In this document: piece by piece, positions 51,201 through 59,954 of the stretch
Layout: every line of letters begins with the position of its first letter
Numbering within the stretch: the stretch's first letter is position 1
Origin: an uncultured Parabacteroides sp.
GTDB taxonomy: Bacteria > Bacteroidota > Bacteroidia > Bacteroidales > Tannerellaceae
Reading direction: 5' to 3'
NCBI RefSeq assembly: GCF_905196875.1
Contig: NZ_CAJJWO010000024.1
Location: 1 to 64,000, forward strand
DNA: 64,000 nt
Notes under the pieces: generated by a model
What the model was told of the DNA's origin: nothing
What the model saw: only the letters and a program-made list of their open reading frames with translations
The model's database searches: none
Position numbers and translations under genes: made by a program

Positions 51201-51581
51201 GGCAGAAACCGGGATCGTTGGAGCGAAAGTAACCCTAATGGATATTATCCTAAAGCTGGTAGTGCTTTTACCAATATCTTTGATACGTATGCTGGTGGAG
51301 AATTTAACGGCGGATGTAGTTTATATTTACACGATGGTTCTTATCTGCGTTTGAAGAATATAAATGTGCAATATGATATTCCATTGTCAAAGCAAAATGT
51401 GTTAAAGTCATTACAGGTCTATGGAACGGTTTCCAATGTGTTTACATTGACTAAATATTTCGGTTATTCACCGGATGTGAATGTGGGAGATTTGGAAACG
51501 GAAGCTACACGCCGGGGATTTGATCAAAATGCTTATCCTCAGAGTAGAACATTCCTGATTGGTTTAAAAGCACAGTTTTAA
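48285..51581 (+). CDS. SusC-family TonB-dependent transducer with STN domain
   Basis: The 1098-residue transporter has a signal peptide and then an extra N-terminal STN (secretin/TonB short) domain (about 45-120: VVKQTSVSDVFEQLSKITG, FFYDESVLKDLKNVNVQIKNGS). A carboxypeptidase-regulatory-like domain (about 130-210), the linker LDEIVVVGYG, a plug (EPLYVIDGIIGGGD, SSTAIYGSRGANGVILITTK) and a barrel ending FLIGLKAQF follow. The STN domain is the hallmark of transducers that pass a ligand signal to FecR and so release an ECF sigma factor. It thus both imports the glycan and induces the locus. SusD follows after 20 bp, then GH27, GH89 and sulfatase genes. Confidence 0.95.
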   Translation: MNYNLILNKTVMRTSLTVCAIALSSQLLCAEGVWGQSLKENNITYVVKQTSVSDVFEQLSKITGFNFFYDESVLKDLKNVNVQIKNGSIDAILNELSQQTGLYFKKINNTISVSRSRIVSFEPQTIQQNKKLTGIIRDNNGEPIIGANVVVKGTTNGTITGVDGDFSLDVPGTGTLLISYIGYLSKEIAIGTESRIDITLSEDTQKLDEIVVVGYGVVRKSDLTGSVGTVKGAAIESMPVSRIDQALQGRVSGMQITSANGSPGASTTIRIRGGNSINAGNEPLYVIDGIIGGGDLSTINPADIASIEVLKDASSTAIYGSRGANGVILITTKRGDGAEGLKLTYSGYYGLQTPVKKLDLLNGQEAAVFQNEYAEYYGRPHPFKDPSQVNNTNWQDQMFRSSAPITDHNLSLSKSMKDGNYYLSMNYFNQEGIMYESGFERYQIRFNVDQKIGKAFQLGATLTASMTNRDNPFVGGHDLLPTAPIYNEDGSYFDVNQISGNVYNSPVAQREYIQDKTRKFRGLGNVYAQLTLFKNLVLKSSFGFDISHSKQNRYESVNLPTRVFNKTGGYAKVRTEFPITYQNENTISYNITLGDHFISALGGFTWQKYQYEFLEGSASGFKNDVSLYHAMETGDPVTRDIQTGEKEWGLVSYLFRANYTYKSRYMLTVSGRQDGSSRLSEGNKWAFFPSVAFAWRASEEEFIKSLSLFSNLKLRASYGTSGSQAIDPYSVIDKLKSGSTVIGGQEVISFAPESSANKNLGWEKTKQVDVGLDAGFLEGRLGLEIDYYYKKTTDLLLKRELPYQTGFESILENVGAVRNQGFEISVNSVNIDKKDFKWSTNLSISANRNKILDLGGKDFIENGRGSRLIVGEPMGTFFGVKYLGTWKENEIAEDSKHKPGDPKLEDLNDDDIINIHDGQIIGNAEPKFYGGFGNDFTFKRFTFGLFFDFSYGNDVYDLSGRGMDTGFNGNVYGRNRDRWSESNPNGYYPKAGSAFTNIFDTYAGGEFNGGCSLYLHDGSYLRLKNINVQYDIPLSKQNVLKSLQVYGTVSNVFTLTKYFGYSPDVNVGDLETEATRRGFDQNAYPQSRTFLIGLKAQF

Positions 51582-51601
51582 TAATTTAATACGTATTTGA
51601 A

Positions 51602-53140
51602 ATGAAACGAATAATAATAAATTTACTGGTACTGATGGTTTTATCATTCAACTCATGCAGTAATCTGTTGAATGAGGATCCGAAAGATTTTGTTTCACCA
51701 CAAGGTTTCTTTAATACGGAAGATGAGGTAACATCTGCTTTATATGGCGTATATGGTTATTTACACGATATATATATAGGTGATTATGAAAAGATTTTCA
51801 TTGCAGATATCGGTGTAGATAATATGATTACGAGACAAAGTCCGCGTGTAGATGTTTATCAATACTACCAAATGGATGCTCCGACAGTTGAATATTCTAC
51901 TTTCTGGAAAAATCATTACGCGGCCATCGGTTCGGCCAATATGGTGATTGCCCGTACAGAAAAGTCTGCATTGAAAGAAGAGTTTAAAAATAATATTATA
52001 GCAGAAGCTCGTTTCCTGAGAGCATTTTTCTATAACAACCTGGTGTTAATGTGGGGGGATGTTCCAATGTGGTTGGATGAGTTGAATGTGGAAGAAGTCT
52101 CTACCGTTGCACGTACTCCGAAATCTGAAGTATTGAAACAAATTATTGCAGATCTGGAGTATGCTGCTATTACGTTACCTGGAAAAAGAGAGGTGAAAGA
52201 TCAAGGCCGTGTAACATCCTGGAGTGCAAAATCTATAATGGCACGAGTTTGTTTATTGGATAACCAGTGGCAGAAGGCTTACGATTTATCGAAAGAAGTT
52301 ATCCAATCGTCTCCTCATAAATTATTGAATGATTTTAATCAGATATTTGACTTCAAGAATAAGTTTAATGATGAATTGATATTTGTTATCCCCGGTTTGA
52401 CAGATGTTAAAGGTAGTCAGATCCATTCTTTCACAAATCCTCGTGGACGTGATGAAAGTGGAAAAGTAGATGCTTTGTTCAAAGAAGGGAAAAAGGCTAT
52501 TCGTCCAGACGGAGCTATTGTCTCTTCTTCAGGAGAGTTGTTTCAGGGATGGGGGATGTTTAATACGACAAAAAATCTTTTGGCAAGCTTTGAAGATGGT
52601 GATACCCGTAAGGATATAATGGATTGGAGTGGACTGACGATGACAGACGGAACAAGAATAACCTTTGATGGTGGTGACGGCGGCGGATCCGGGCATTATA
52701 TGTTGAAGTGGATTGCTTTTGATGAAAAAGCTAATAATGGAAGTCGTGATATTCATCATATTCGTTTAGCAGAGCTTTATCTGATTCAGGCTGAGGCCGC
52801 AAATGAACTGAACAAACCGGCGGAAGCTATTGCATTATTAAATGTTTTACGTGAACGGGCATTTGGAGATAGTAGTCATAATTATGCCTCGTCTTTATCC
52901 AAAGAAGAGATAAAGAAGGCGATTGTCAACGAGAACAGATGGGAATTATGTGGTGAAGGTGTCCGTCGCTGGTACCTGATCCATTGGGGGTATGACTATC
53001 TTTATAATGCAGTTCAGGCTTTGAAAGATGAAAATCCCAGAGCTGCAACAAACATAAAACCGCATCATGTCTTATTTAAAGTTCCTGATGAAGAGTTTAT
53101 AAAGAATCCTAATTTAGGAGTTAATAATCCGGGGTATTAA
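51602..53140 (+). CDS. SusD-family surface glycan-binding lipoprotein
   Basis: The 512-residue SusD protein has a lipoprotein signal ending SFNSC, the N-terminal SusD region (TEDEVTSALYGVYGYLHD, EARFLRAFFYNNLVLMWGDVPM) and the RagB/SusD C-terminal domain (HIRLAELYLIQAEAANELNKPAEAIALLN-type). It ends with the common NPNLGVNNPGY tail. It pairs with the STN SusC 20 bp upstream. A strong hairpin (53157-53201) separates it from the enzyme genes, so transporter and enzymes may be made in different amounts. Confidence 0.94.
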   Translation: MKRIIINLLVLMVLSFNSCSNLLNEDPKDFVSPQGFFNTEDEVTSALYGVYGYLHDIYIGDYEKIFIADIGVDNMITRQSPRVDVYQYYQMDAPTVEYSTFWKNHYAAIGSANMVIARTEKSALKEEFKNNIIAEARFLRAFFYNNLVLMWGDVPMWLDELNVEEVSTVARTPKSEVLKQIIADLEYAAITLPGKREVKDQGRVTSWSAKSIMARVCLLDNQWQKAYDLSKEVIQSSPHKLLNDFNQIFDFKNKFNDELIFVIPGLTDVKGSQIHSFTNPRGRDESGKVDALFKEGKKAIRPDGAIVSSSGELFQGWGMFNTTKNLLASFEDGDTRKDIMDWSGLTMTDGTRITFDGGDGGGSGHYMLKWIAFDEKANNGSRDIHHIRLAELYLIQAEAANELNKPAEAIALLNVLRERAFGDSSHNYASSLSKEEIKKAIVNENRWELCGEGVRRWYLIHWGYDYLYNAVQALKDENPRAATNIKPHHVLFKVPDEEFIKNPNLGVNNPGY

Positions 53141-53154
53141 ATATCTTCGGATAG

Positions 53155-53203
53155 ATATGGCACACAGATTTGTTTTATAATGACTTCTATCTGTGTGCCA
53201 TAT
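53155..53203 (+). terminator. Strong hairpin between susD and the GH27 gene
   Basis: atggcacacagat (53157-53169) pairs perfectly with atctgtgtgccat (53189-53201), extended by two more A-T pairs. The loop is 19 nt and the 3' side is AT-rich without a clean T run. It is likely a partial terminator or a stabilising hairpin within the operon. Confidence 0.6.
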
Positions 53204-53232
53204 TATTTCTCTCCAATCTAATATATAAAATT

Positions 53233-54612
53233 GTGAAAAATAGATTTAAACAATTGATTATAATAGCCTTACTTCCTTTATACGTATGTGGCGGTTTTGC
53301 TCAAGGAAGTCCGTTGGCTGTAAAACCTCCTTTGGGATGGAATAGTTTCGATAGCTATGGAGTCTATCTCCACGAAAAGGCTGCATTTGATAATTTGGAG
53401 GTATTGGCTGATAAATATCTGCCTTTCGGCTATGAATATTTTGTGATAGATAATGGTTGGTTCGGGGAATATAAACTGCGACCGGGAACAATTTATTCTA
53501 TAGAACGACATGCTTCAGATGTAAATATTAATGAATTTGGATTGTTACAACCTTCTACCTGTTATTTTCCGAATGGCTTTCTTGAATTGATAAATAAATG
53601 TCATGCAAAAGGGTTGAAGTTTGGCCTTCATCTGATGCGAGGTATACCTCGGAAAGCGGTAGAGTTGAATTTACCTATTAAAGGAACGGATTATCATGCA
53701 CGGGATATTGCAGACACAGTAAATATCTGTAACTGGTGTCATTATAATTATGGTGTGGATATGTCGAAACCCGGTGCACAGGCTTTTTATAACAGCTTAA
53801 TTGACCAATTGGCTGCGTGGGGTGTCGATTTCATAAAGGTAGACGATATTGTTCCTTATCCGAAAGAGATAGAGGCTTTGGTTCATGCTGTTAAGCAGTG
53901 TGGCAGGGATATGGTAATCAGTTTGTCTCCAGGCGATCGTGCTCCGGTAGAATATATTGATGTTTATAAACAGGCCAATATGTTGCGTGTAACCGGTGAT
54001 GTATGGGATACACAATCTGATATTGATAAATGTTTCACCGCATGGAAAAAATGGAGTGGTTATGAAATTCCCGGATTTTGGCTGGATATGGATATGATAC
54101 CGTTTGGTAAACTTCAATTAATGTCTCCGGCTACATTAAACAAAGAAGATATAAGCAAAAGTGCTTTATATGCGGGGAAAGGATTTACCAGGGAAAGTGA
54201 GTTAAGTAAGGAGCAAATGAAAACATTTATCACGATGCGTGCCTTGTCTGCTTCTCCTTTGATGATAGGAGGTGATTTGTTGACAATGGATGAGTATTCT
54301 TATAGTTTATTGACAAATCCATCTGTTTTGGCATGTAATCAGAATGGAAAAATGGGAAAACTCATTTTTGAGAAAGATGGAGTGGAAATATGGAAGGTAA
54401 AGGATATTGAATCGAATAAAGGGTGGATAGGAATATTTAATAGAACCGATTTTGGAAAAGAGTATATGAAATTTGATATTAGTGTATTGACTCTTACAGA
54501 AAATGCTCGGTTGTATGATATATGGAATAATAAACAAGTTGTGATAGAAAATAAAGAGATAGAAATAACTATACCCGGACGGGGAGTTGTTTTCATTAGA
54601 TATGATATTTGA
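53233..54612 (+). CDS. GH27-family glycosidase, putative alpha-galactosidase
   Basis: This secreted glycosidase of 459 residues is read from a GTG at 53233, which begins a proper signal peptide (KNRFKQLIIIALLPLYVCGGFAQ follows in two parts). An upstream TTG at 53170 falls inside a hairpin and is rejected. GH27 features are PPLGWNSFDSYG, FVIDNGWFG, KGLKFGLHLMRGIPR, the nucleophile D204 (FIKVDD) and the acid/base D256 (VTGDVWD). GH27 includes alpha-galactosidases, alpha-N-acetylgalactosaminidases and beta-L-arabinopyranosidases; with GH89 and a sulfatase alongside, an alpha-galactose or alpha-GalNAc cap of a host glycan is most likely. A paralogue lies at 61633. Confidence 0.88.
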   Translation: MKNRFKQLIIIALLPLYVCGGFAQGSPLAVKPPLGWNSFDSYGVYLHEKAAFDNLEVLADKYLPFGYEYFVIDNGWFGEYKLRPGTIYSIERHASDVNINEFGLLQPSTCYFPNGFLELINKCHAKGLKFGLHLMRGIPRKAVELNLPIKGTDYHARDIADTVNICNWCHYNYGVDMSKPGAQAFYNSLIDQLAAWGVDFIKVDDIVPYPKEIEALVHAVKQCGRDMVISLSPGDRAPVEYIDVYKQANMLRVTGDVWDTQSDIDKCFTAWKKWSGYEIPGFWLDMDMIPFGKLQLMSPATLNKEDISKSALYAGKGFTRESELSKEQMKTFITMRALSASPLMIGGDLLTMDEYSYSLLTNPSVLACNQNGKMGKLIFEKDGVEIWKVKDIESNKGWIGIFNRTDFGKEYMKFDISVLTLTENARLYDIWNNKQVVIENKEIEITIPGRGVVFIRYDI

Positions 54613-54617
54613 TTGAT

Positions 54618-56753
54618 ATGAAGAATTTGAAAATAAGAGTTTTATTTATCGGCCTTTTTTGTGTAGCAACAGTATGCAATGTAAAAGCAACTGATGTCTT
54701 ACAGGATCTGCTAAAAAGGGTTCTTCCCGGATATGAAAACCAGTTTGTATTTAAAACGGAAGTATTACCGACAGAGGAAGATTATTTTGAATTAAGTTCT
54801 GTTGGACAGCAAATACAGATACAAGGGAATTCCCCTGTCAGTTTGGCTTCCGGTTTGAACTGGTATCTAAAGTATTACTGTAACAGTTCTTTTTCTTGGT
54901 GTGGTAATCAAACTCAAATACCGGAAAAACTACCAATTTTAAAGAAGAAGGTCAGAATGCAAACTCCCCTTCATACGGGATTTTATCTGAATTATTGTAC
55001 TTTCAGCTACTCTATGGCTTTCTGGGGTTGGGAAGAATGGGAACGCGAAATAGACCGGATGGCAATGAATGGTATTACTACTCCAATGGCGATGGTGGGA
55101 GTTGAATGTGTGTGGCGTAATATGCTGAAAAGGTTCAATTATTCGGAGAAAGAGATAAAAGAGTTTATTCCGGGGCCGGCTTATCAGGGCTGGTTTCTGA
55201 TGGGAAACCTGGAAGGGATGGGAGGCCCATTACCCGATAGCTGGTTCAACAGGCAGGAAGAGTTGCAGAAAAAGATTGTGGCACGGATGAAGGCATACGG
55301 AATGGAACCTGTTTTTCAGGCATTTTTTGGTATGGTTCCGGGAAATCTTTCTACTAAATATCCGGAAGCAGATATTATCGGACAAGGAAAATGGATTAAT
55401 TTTGATCGTCCGCCGGTACTAAATCCAATTGATCCTTTATTTGAAGAAATGGCATCTGTGTGGTATGAAGAGTATGAAAAACTATATGGAACAGTCCATT
55501 ATTATGCAGGTGATCTGTTTCACGAAGGAGGAAAAACAGAGAATATAGACGTGACGGAAGCTGCTGAATGTGTTCAGGAGGCTATGCAAAATGCTGTTCC
55601 CGGTAGTGTCTGGGTTATTCAGTCATGGGGTGGAAATCCGACAGAAGAGTTATTGGCTGGTTTATCGAAAAAGAATACGATTATAATAGATCTGTGTGCT
55701 GAATATTGGGATCGTTGGAGCGAACGGAATGCTTTTGGTGGATTTCCATGGGTATGGGCAAATATCACTAACTGGGGCGGTAATATCGGACTACATGGAC
55801 GTTTGGATGCAATTGCTTCGGAACCAGTGCGAGCTCGTACTAATACCATGACATTTCCTTGGCTCAAAGGTGTCGGAAATGTTCCTGAAGGTATCGGTAC
55901 AAACCCGGTAGTTTTCGATCTTGCTTGTGAAATGCGTTGGAGAGATTCAGTTCCGGATCTAACAAACTGGCTACGTGATTATGCTACTTACAGATATGGG
56001 AATCCTGATGAAGTGTTGAATAAAGCTTGGGATATATTCCATAAAACGGCTTACGGTACTTATAAAGGACATCGTCGTCCTTCAGAAAGTTATTTTTGTG
56101 CTCGTCCTTCTTTAAAAGTTCGTACAGTATCGGCTTGGGGGAGTGCACGAATCTATTACGAGGAAAGTGAGTTCGAAGAAGGTGTGAAATTATTTGCCAG
56201 TGTGAAGGACAAATATAAAGGACATGATGCTTATGAATACGATCTGGTGGATTTTACCAGGCAACTCGTTGCTAATAAAGGACGCATTCTGTATCATCAG
56301 ATAATTCGGTGTTATAAAAATAAGGATGCGGATTCGGTGACTTATTATTCACGAAAGTTTCTGGATCTGATTCTGTTGCAGGATCAGTTACTGTCTTGCC
56401 GATCTGAATTGTCTGTTTCAAGCTGGATTAATCAGGCTAGAAATTGCATGACAGATCCAGCCGATAAAGACTTATTCGAATATAATGCGCGTGCATTGAT
56501 TACAACTTGGTCTGATGAAAAGAGTCAGTTGATCGATTATGCACATCGTGAGTGGAGTGGGGTACTGAAAGAATATTATTATCCCCGTTGGGAAATGTTT
56601 TTCGACTGGTTGATACAGACTGTTCATGGAAAGCAGGTTCCGGAACCGGATTATTATTCCCTGGAGGAAGCATGGACTAAATCGCATGTTATTCCTGCTT
56701 CTTCAAAGCCGGACTTATATAAGTTGGTGGAAGATTGTATAAACTTTAATTAG
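54618..56753 (+). CDS. GH89 alpha-N-acetylglucosaminidase
   Basis: The 711-residue protein has a signal peptide (LKIRVLFIGLFCVATVCNVKA) and the GH89 architecture of a small N-terminal domain (about 25-110), a TIM barrel (FWGWEEWEREIDRMAMNGIT, ECVWRNML) and a helical C-terminal domain. Likely catalytic residues are the acid/base E303 in LFHEGG and the nucleophile E424 in VPEGIGTNP, spaced as in characterised GH89 enzymes. It is homologous to human NAGLU and removes terminal alpha-linked GlcNAc, as found in gastric-type mucin (GlcNAc-alpha-1,4-Gal) and heparan sulfate. The ATG at 54618 is 5 bp after the GH27 stop; a longer TTG start would overlap it. Confidence 0.95.
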   Translation: MKNLKIRVLFIGLFCVATVCNVKATDVLQDLLKRVLPGYENQFVFKTEVLPTEEDYFELSSVGQQIQIQGNSPVSLASGLNWYLKYYCNSSFSWCGNQTQIPEKLPILKKKVRMQTPLHTGFYLNYCTFSYSMAFWGWEEWEREIDRMAMNGITTPMAMVGVECVWRNMLKRFNYSEKEIKEFIPGPAYQGWFLMGNLEGMGGPLPDSWFNRQEELQKKIVARMKAYGMEPVFQAFFGMVPGNLSTKYPEADIIGQGKWINFDRPPVLNPIDPLFEEMASVWYEEYEKLYGTVHYYAGDLFHEGGKTENIDVTEAAECVQEAMQNAVPGSVWVIQSWGGNPTEELLAGLSKKNTIIIDLCAEYWDRWSERNAFGGFPWVWANITNWGGNIGLHGRLDAIASEPVRARTNTMTFPWLKGVGNVPEGIGTNPVVFDLACEMRWRDSVPDLTNWLRDYATYRYGNPDEVLNKAWDIFHKTAYGTYKGHRRPSESYFCARPSLKVRTVSAWGSARIYYEESEFEEGVKLFASVKDKYKGHDAYEYDLVDFTRQLVANKGRILYHQIIRCYKNKDADSVTYYSRKFLDLILLQDQLLSCRSELSVSSWINQARNCMTDPADKDLFEYNARALITTWSDEKSQLIDYAHREWSGVLKEYYYPRWEMFFDWLIQTVHGKQVPEPDYYSLEEAWTKSHVIPASSKPDLYKLVEDCINFN

Positions 56754-56761
56754 ACGTAAAT

Positions 56762-58288
56762 ATGAAAGATTTTGTATTAATAAAGAATACTGGTTTGTCT
56801 GTTTTGGGTATAATGACCTTATTCTCTTGTCAGACCAAACCGGAAACAAAACAGAAACAGCCGAATATTATATATATTTTAGCCGATGACCTGGGATATG
56901 CTGAACTTGGATGTTATGGTCAGAAGCAAATTGAAACTCCTAATATCGATAAACTAGCCGAAAATGGGATGCGTTTTACACAGCATTATTCAGGGACAGC
57001 TGTATCTGCTCCTTCACGTTGTGTATTACTAACCGGAAAACATACAGGGCATTCTTATATCCGTGGGAATGATGAGATGCCGGAAAGAGGGGATGTATGG
57101 AGTCATGAGGCTATGTTGGCTGACTCTACATTAGAGGGACAACGCCCACTACTTGCAGGAACGCAAACACTGGCCTCTATGATGAAGTCCGCTGGATATA
57201 CCACTGCCTGCATTGGAAAATGGGGATTGGGTTATCCCGGGTCTGAAAGTACTCCGAATAAAGTCGGGTTCGATTTTTTCTATGGATATAATTGCCAACG
57301 TCAGGCACATACCTATTTTCCGCCGTTTTTGTACAGAAATGAAAACCGGGAGTATTTATCAAATGTTTTATTGGAACCTGGTACAAAACTGAGTACAGGA
57401 GTTGATATAATGGCTTTAGAAAGTTATACAAAATATAGTCAGAAAGAATATGCACCGGATTTGATGTTCAAAGAAATTACTTCATTTATCAATGAAAATA
57501 AGGATGTTCCTTTCTTTATGATGTGGACAACTCCTCTACCTCATGTTCCGCTTCAAGCTCCTGAACGCTGGGTGAAACATTATGTGGATAAATTTGGTGA
57601 TGAAGTTCCTTATACGGGGGATAAAGGATATTTCCCGTGCAGATATCCTCATGCAACTTATGCTGCAATGATCAGTTACTGGGATGATCAGATCGGAGCG
57701 CTTATACAACAATTGAAGGATCTGGGGATTTATGAAAATACGTTGGTGATCTTTACCAGTGATAATGGACCGACATTTAACGGAGGTACAGATTCTCGCT
57801 GGTTTGATAGTGCAAGACCTTTTAACTCGGATCAGGGTTGGGGGAAGGCTTCTCTTCATGAAGGAGGTATTCGTGTGCCGATGATTGCTGCTTGGCCGGG
57901 GCAGATAAAACCAGGAACAGTGACCAATCATGTTTCTGCCTTCTGGGATGTGATGCCCACTTTGGCGGATATTGCAGGAGTGGCTGTTAATCAGGTAGAT
58001 GGAATCAGTTTCCTTCCTGTGTTGCAAGGGAGAGTGCAGCCGGAACATGAATACTTATATTGGGAGTATCCAGAAGGGAGTGGCTCGAAAGCTATTCGAG
58101 TAGGAGATTGGAAGGGATATATTCCTGACATAAAGAAGGGAAATACTCGAATGAGTTTGTATAACCTGAAAGATGACCCTACTGAACAGTATGATATAGC
58201 CACTGAACATCCCGATATTGTTAAGCAATTGGAACAAATGATGTCGGAGGCTCATATAGATCCGGTAGTAAAAAGCTTTGAAATGTAA
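56762..58288 (+). CDS. S1-family sulfatase, serine-type
   Basis: The 508-residue sulfatase has a lipoprotein-like signal (LFSC near residue 23). The metal-binding start is NIIYILADDLGYAELGCYG. The maturation motif is S-A-P-S-R at 82-86, so the serine S82 should be oxidised to formylglycine by an anaerobic radical-SAM maturase (anSME), which is not in this window. Other active-site blocks are GKWGLGYPGS, TTPLPHVPLQAP and IFTSDNGPTFNGG. It should remove sulfate esters, clearing the way for the neighbouring GH89 and GH27 enzymes. The positional specificity (for example 6-O on Gal or GlcNAc) cannot be read. It is the last gene of the rightward operon, 8 bp after GH89. Confidence 0.93.
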   Translation: MKDFVLIKNTGLSVLGIMTLFSCQTKPETKQKQPNIIYILADDLGYAELGCYGQKQIETPNIDKLAENGMRFTQHYSGTAVSAPSRCVLLTGKHTGHSYIRGNDEMPERGDVWSHEAMLADSTLEGQRPLLAGTQTLASMMKSAGYTTACIGKWGLGYPGSESTPNKVGFDFFYGYNCQRQAHTYFPPFLYRNENREYLSNVLLEPGTKLSTGVDIMALESYTKYSQKEYAPDLMFKEITSFINENKDVPFFMMWTTPLPHVPLQAPERWVKHYVDKFGDEVPYTGDKGYFPCRYPHATYAAMISYWDDQIGALIQQLKDLGIYENTLVIFTSDNGPTFNGGTDSRWFDSARPFNSDQGWGKASLHEGGIRVPMIAAWPGQIKPGTVTNHVSAFWDVMPTLADIAGVAVNQVDGISFLPVLQGRVQPEHEYLYWEYPEGSGSKAIRVGDWKGYIPDIKKGNTRMSLYNLKDDPTEQYDIATEHPDIVKQLEQMMSEAHIDPVVKSFEM

Positions 58289-58298
58289 CCTGAACATA

Positions 58299-58345
58299 AA
58301 AAGGAGAGGAATAACAATCGGTATCAAACAGATTTTGTTCCTTTT
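58299..58345. terminator. Imperfect hairpin between converging sulfatase and sigma-factor genes
   Basis: aaaagga (58299-58305) pairs with tccttttc-type sequence (58339-58345), with aacaa/ttgtt further in and an internal bulge. It lies between two converging genes. It is weaker than the other terminators here. Confidence 0.4.
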
Positions 58346-58346
58346 C

Positions 58347-58934
58347 TTATATAACAATATATAGCAATAAGCTTAAAGAAATATCTGTATACTTGCTGAA
58401 ATGATTTTTAATGAAACGCAGAGATTCGGATATATGCTCCTGAACGGTGTTAACCGATATTCCTAATTGGGCGGCAATTTCTTTGTGAGTCATATTATCT
58501 TCCCGGCTCATGTTAAATATCTTTTTCCTTTGAGGAGGCAATGCCTCTATTGCTTCTTTCAGTATTTTCTGATATTCTGTATAGATTAGCTCGGACTCGA
58601 TGATATCTTCTTCTACGGGGTTTCTTTGTGCAAGTATAGACTTTACTTTGATGTCAATATCTATATCCCGAAAATAATTCAATATTCGGTTACGAGCCAT
58701 TGTGTAAAGGAAAGAAGAGAAGGATAAATCTGGATTAATAAAGTTTCGGGACTCCCAGATACGGATAAAGATTTCCTGAACAATATCATTCGCCTCCTCT
58801 TTTGACTTGAGCAGATTAAGACAGAAGTAATACAACTTGTCTTTATAGCGGATATATAATTCGCTAAAAGCAGTTTCATCATCCCGTATAAGAAGGTTAA
58901 CTAATTCAGTATCCGTATTTTCTCTGATCCCCAT
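58347..58934 (-). CDS. ECF (FecI-like) RNA polymerase sigma factor
   Basis: The sigma factor has 195 residues from the ATG at 58934; the open frame reaches 59051 but the extra 39 residues do not fit the family. It has sigma region 2 (FSELYIRYKDKLYYFCLNLLKS, ANDIVQEIFIRIWE) and region 4 (LPPQRKKIFNMSREDNMTHKEIAAQLGISVNTVQEHIS), joined by a short linker with no extra domain. The extreme C-terminus is hydrophobic (SLSLLLYIVI). It is convergent with the sulfatase gene and should be the partner of the FecR at 47075, although that lies 10 kb away. It would recruit RNA polymerase to the STN susC operon. Confidence 0.93.
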   Translation of the reverse strand: MGIRENTDTELVNLLIRDDETAFSELYIRYKDKLYYFCLNLLKSKEEANDIVQEIFIRIWESRNFINPDLSFSSFLYTMARNRILNYFRDIDIDIKVKSILAQRNPVEEDIIESELIYTEYQKILKEAIEALPPQRKKIFNMSREDNMTHKEIAAQLGISVNTVQEHISESLRFIKNHFSKYTDISLSLLLYIVI

Positions 58935-59051
58935 GTCTCCTCTCTGTAAGTAGTATGCAATATTACTACATTTTTCAGAATAAAAGAAATTCCCGAAAAG
59001 AATTACCGACAACGGTATTCCTTCCGGGAATTTACATATATGTTTTATCAA

Positions 59052-59954
59052 TTAAAACAACTTGCTCGGATATTCACCTGCATCTACCAATGCCTGGATC
59101 TTATCGACTACACCCTGACGGTCGGCGGCATAAGTTACACCGAACCATTTGGAAGTAGTGTCCCATACTTTAACACGGGCTGTACCGTTTGTGATCAGCT
59201 CGTTAACCATCAGCGGAATGAAATATTCGCTTTTCAGGTTACTCATATTCTTTTTCAGGAAGTCTTTGAAGAATTCTTCTGAATAGGCAAAGTAATCGGG
59301 AGTGAATCCCCACATATTCATGGATACCGGAGTGTTCTCTTCCAGAACTACTTTCTTGCCGTTTTCGTCGATAAACTGGATATCACCGTCGATACGTTCG
59401 ATAGCTGTACGTTCTACAACGCCTGTCAGGTAACCTTCTGCATTTGTTTCGCAAACGCCACGGGCTACTGAACCACTTTCGCTCAATGTATTACCAACAC
59501 GATACCCTACCATGCAGTAGTCATTTTTCTTACCGTACATTTCTGTCAGCGCTTTACCTAATACGGCGAAGCTGTCGCGTCCATAGAAGTCGTCGGCGTT
59601 GATAACGGCAAACGGTTCTTTGATAACATCTTTACCCATCAGGACAGCGTGATTGGTTCCCCAAGGTTTTTCGCGGCCTTCCGGGCAAGTGAAGCCTTCC
59701 GGCAGGTTATTCAGGTCCTGGAATACAACTTCAACAGGAATATGATTTTCGTATTTGGAAATGATCTTTTCGCGGAAATCTTTTTCAAATGATTCACGGA
59801 TAACAAAAACTAATTTTCCAAATCCACCGCGGATAGCGTCGAAAATAGAGTAGTCCATGATTGTTTCACCATTAGGGCCCAGACCGTCAAGCTGTTTCAA
59901 GCCCCCGTAGCGGCTACCCATTCCGGCAGCTAATACAAATAATGTAGGTTTCAT
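59052..59954 (-). CDS. Sugar-1-phosphate nucleotidyltransferase
   Basis: The 300-residue cytoplasmic enzyme starts with the nucleotidyltransferase signature LAAGMGSRYGGLKQ (8-21). It has the metal-binding aspartates in INADDFYG and the sugar-binding segments NMWGFTPDYF and KSEYFIPLMVNEL. It should join a sugar-1-phosphate to an NTP to give an NDP-sugar; the exact pair is not evident. It lies 117 bp before the sigma-factor start and 120 bp after the GH51 stop, all leftward, so the three could share a transcript, although the larger gaps suggest separate promoters. It is probably a housekeeping neighbour rather than part of the locus. Confidence 0.88.
   Translation of the reverse strand: MKPTLFVLAAGMGSRYGGLKQLDGLGPNGETIMDYSIFDAIRGGFGKLVFVIRESFEKDFREKIISKYENHIPVEVVFQDLNNLPEGFTCPEGREKPWGTNHAVLMGKDVIKEPFAVINADDFYGRDSFAVLGKALTEMYGKKNDYCMVGYRVGNTLSESGSVARGVCETNAEGYLTGVVERTAIERIDGDIQFIDENGKKVVLEENTPVSMNMWGFTPDYFAYSEEFFKDFLKKNMSNLKSEYFIPLMVNELITNGTARVKVWDTTSKWFGVTYAADRQGVVDKIQALVDAGEYPSKLF

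Noticed and set aside
58935..59051. A 39-residue N-terminal extension of the ECF sigma factor.
   Set aside because: The family begins close to the ATG at 58934, and the extension has no conserved features.
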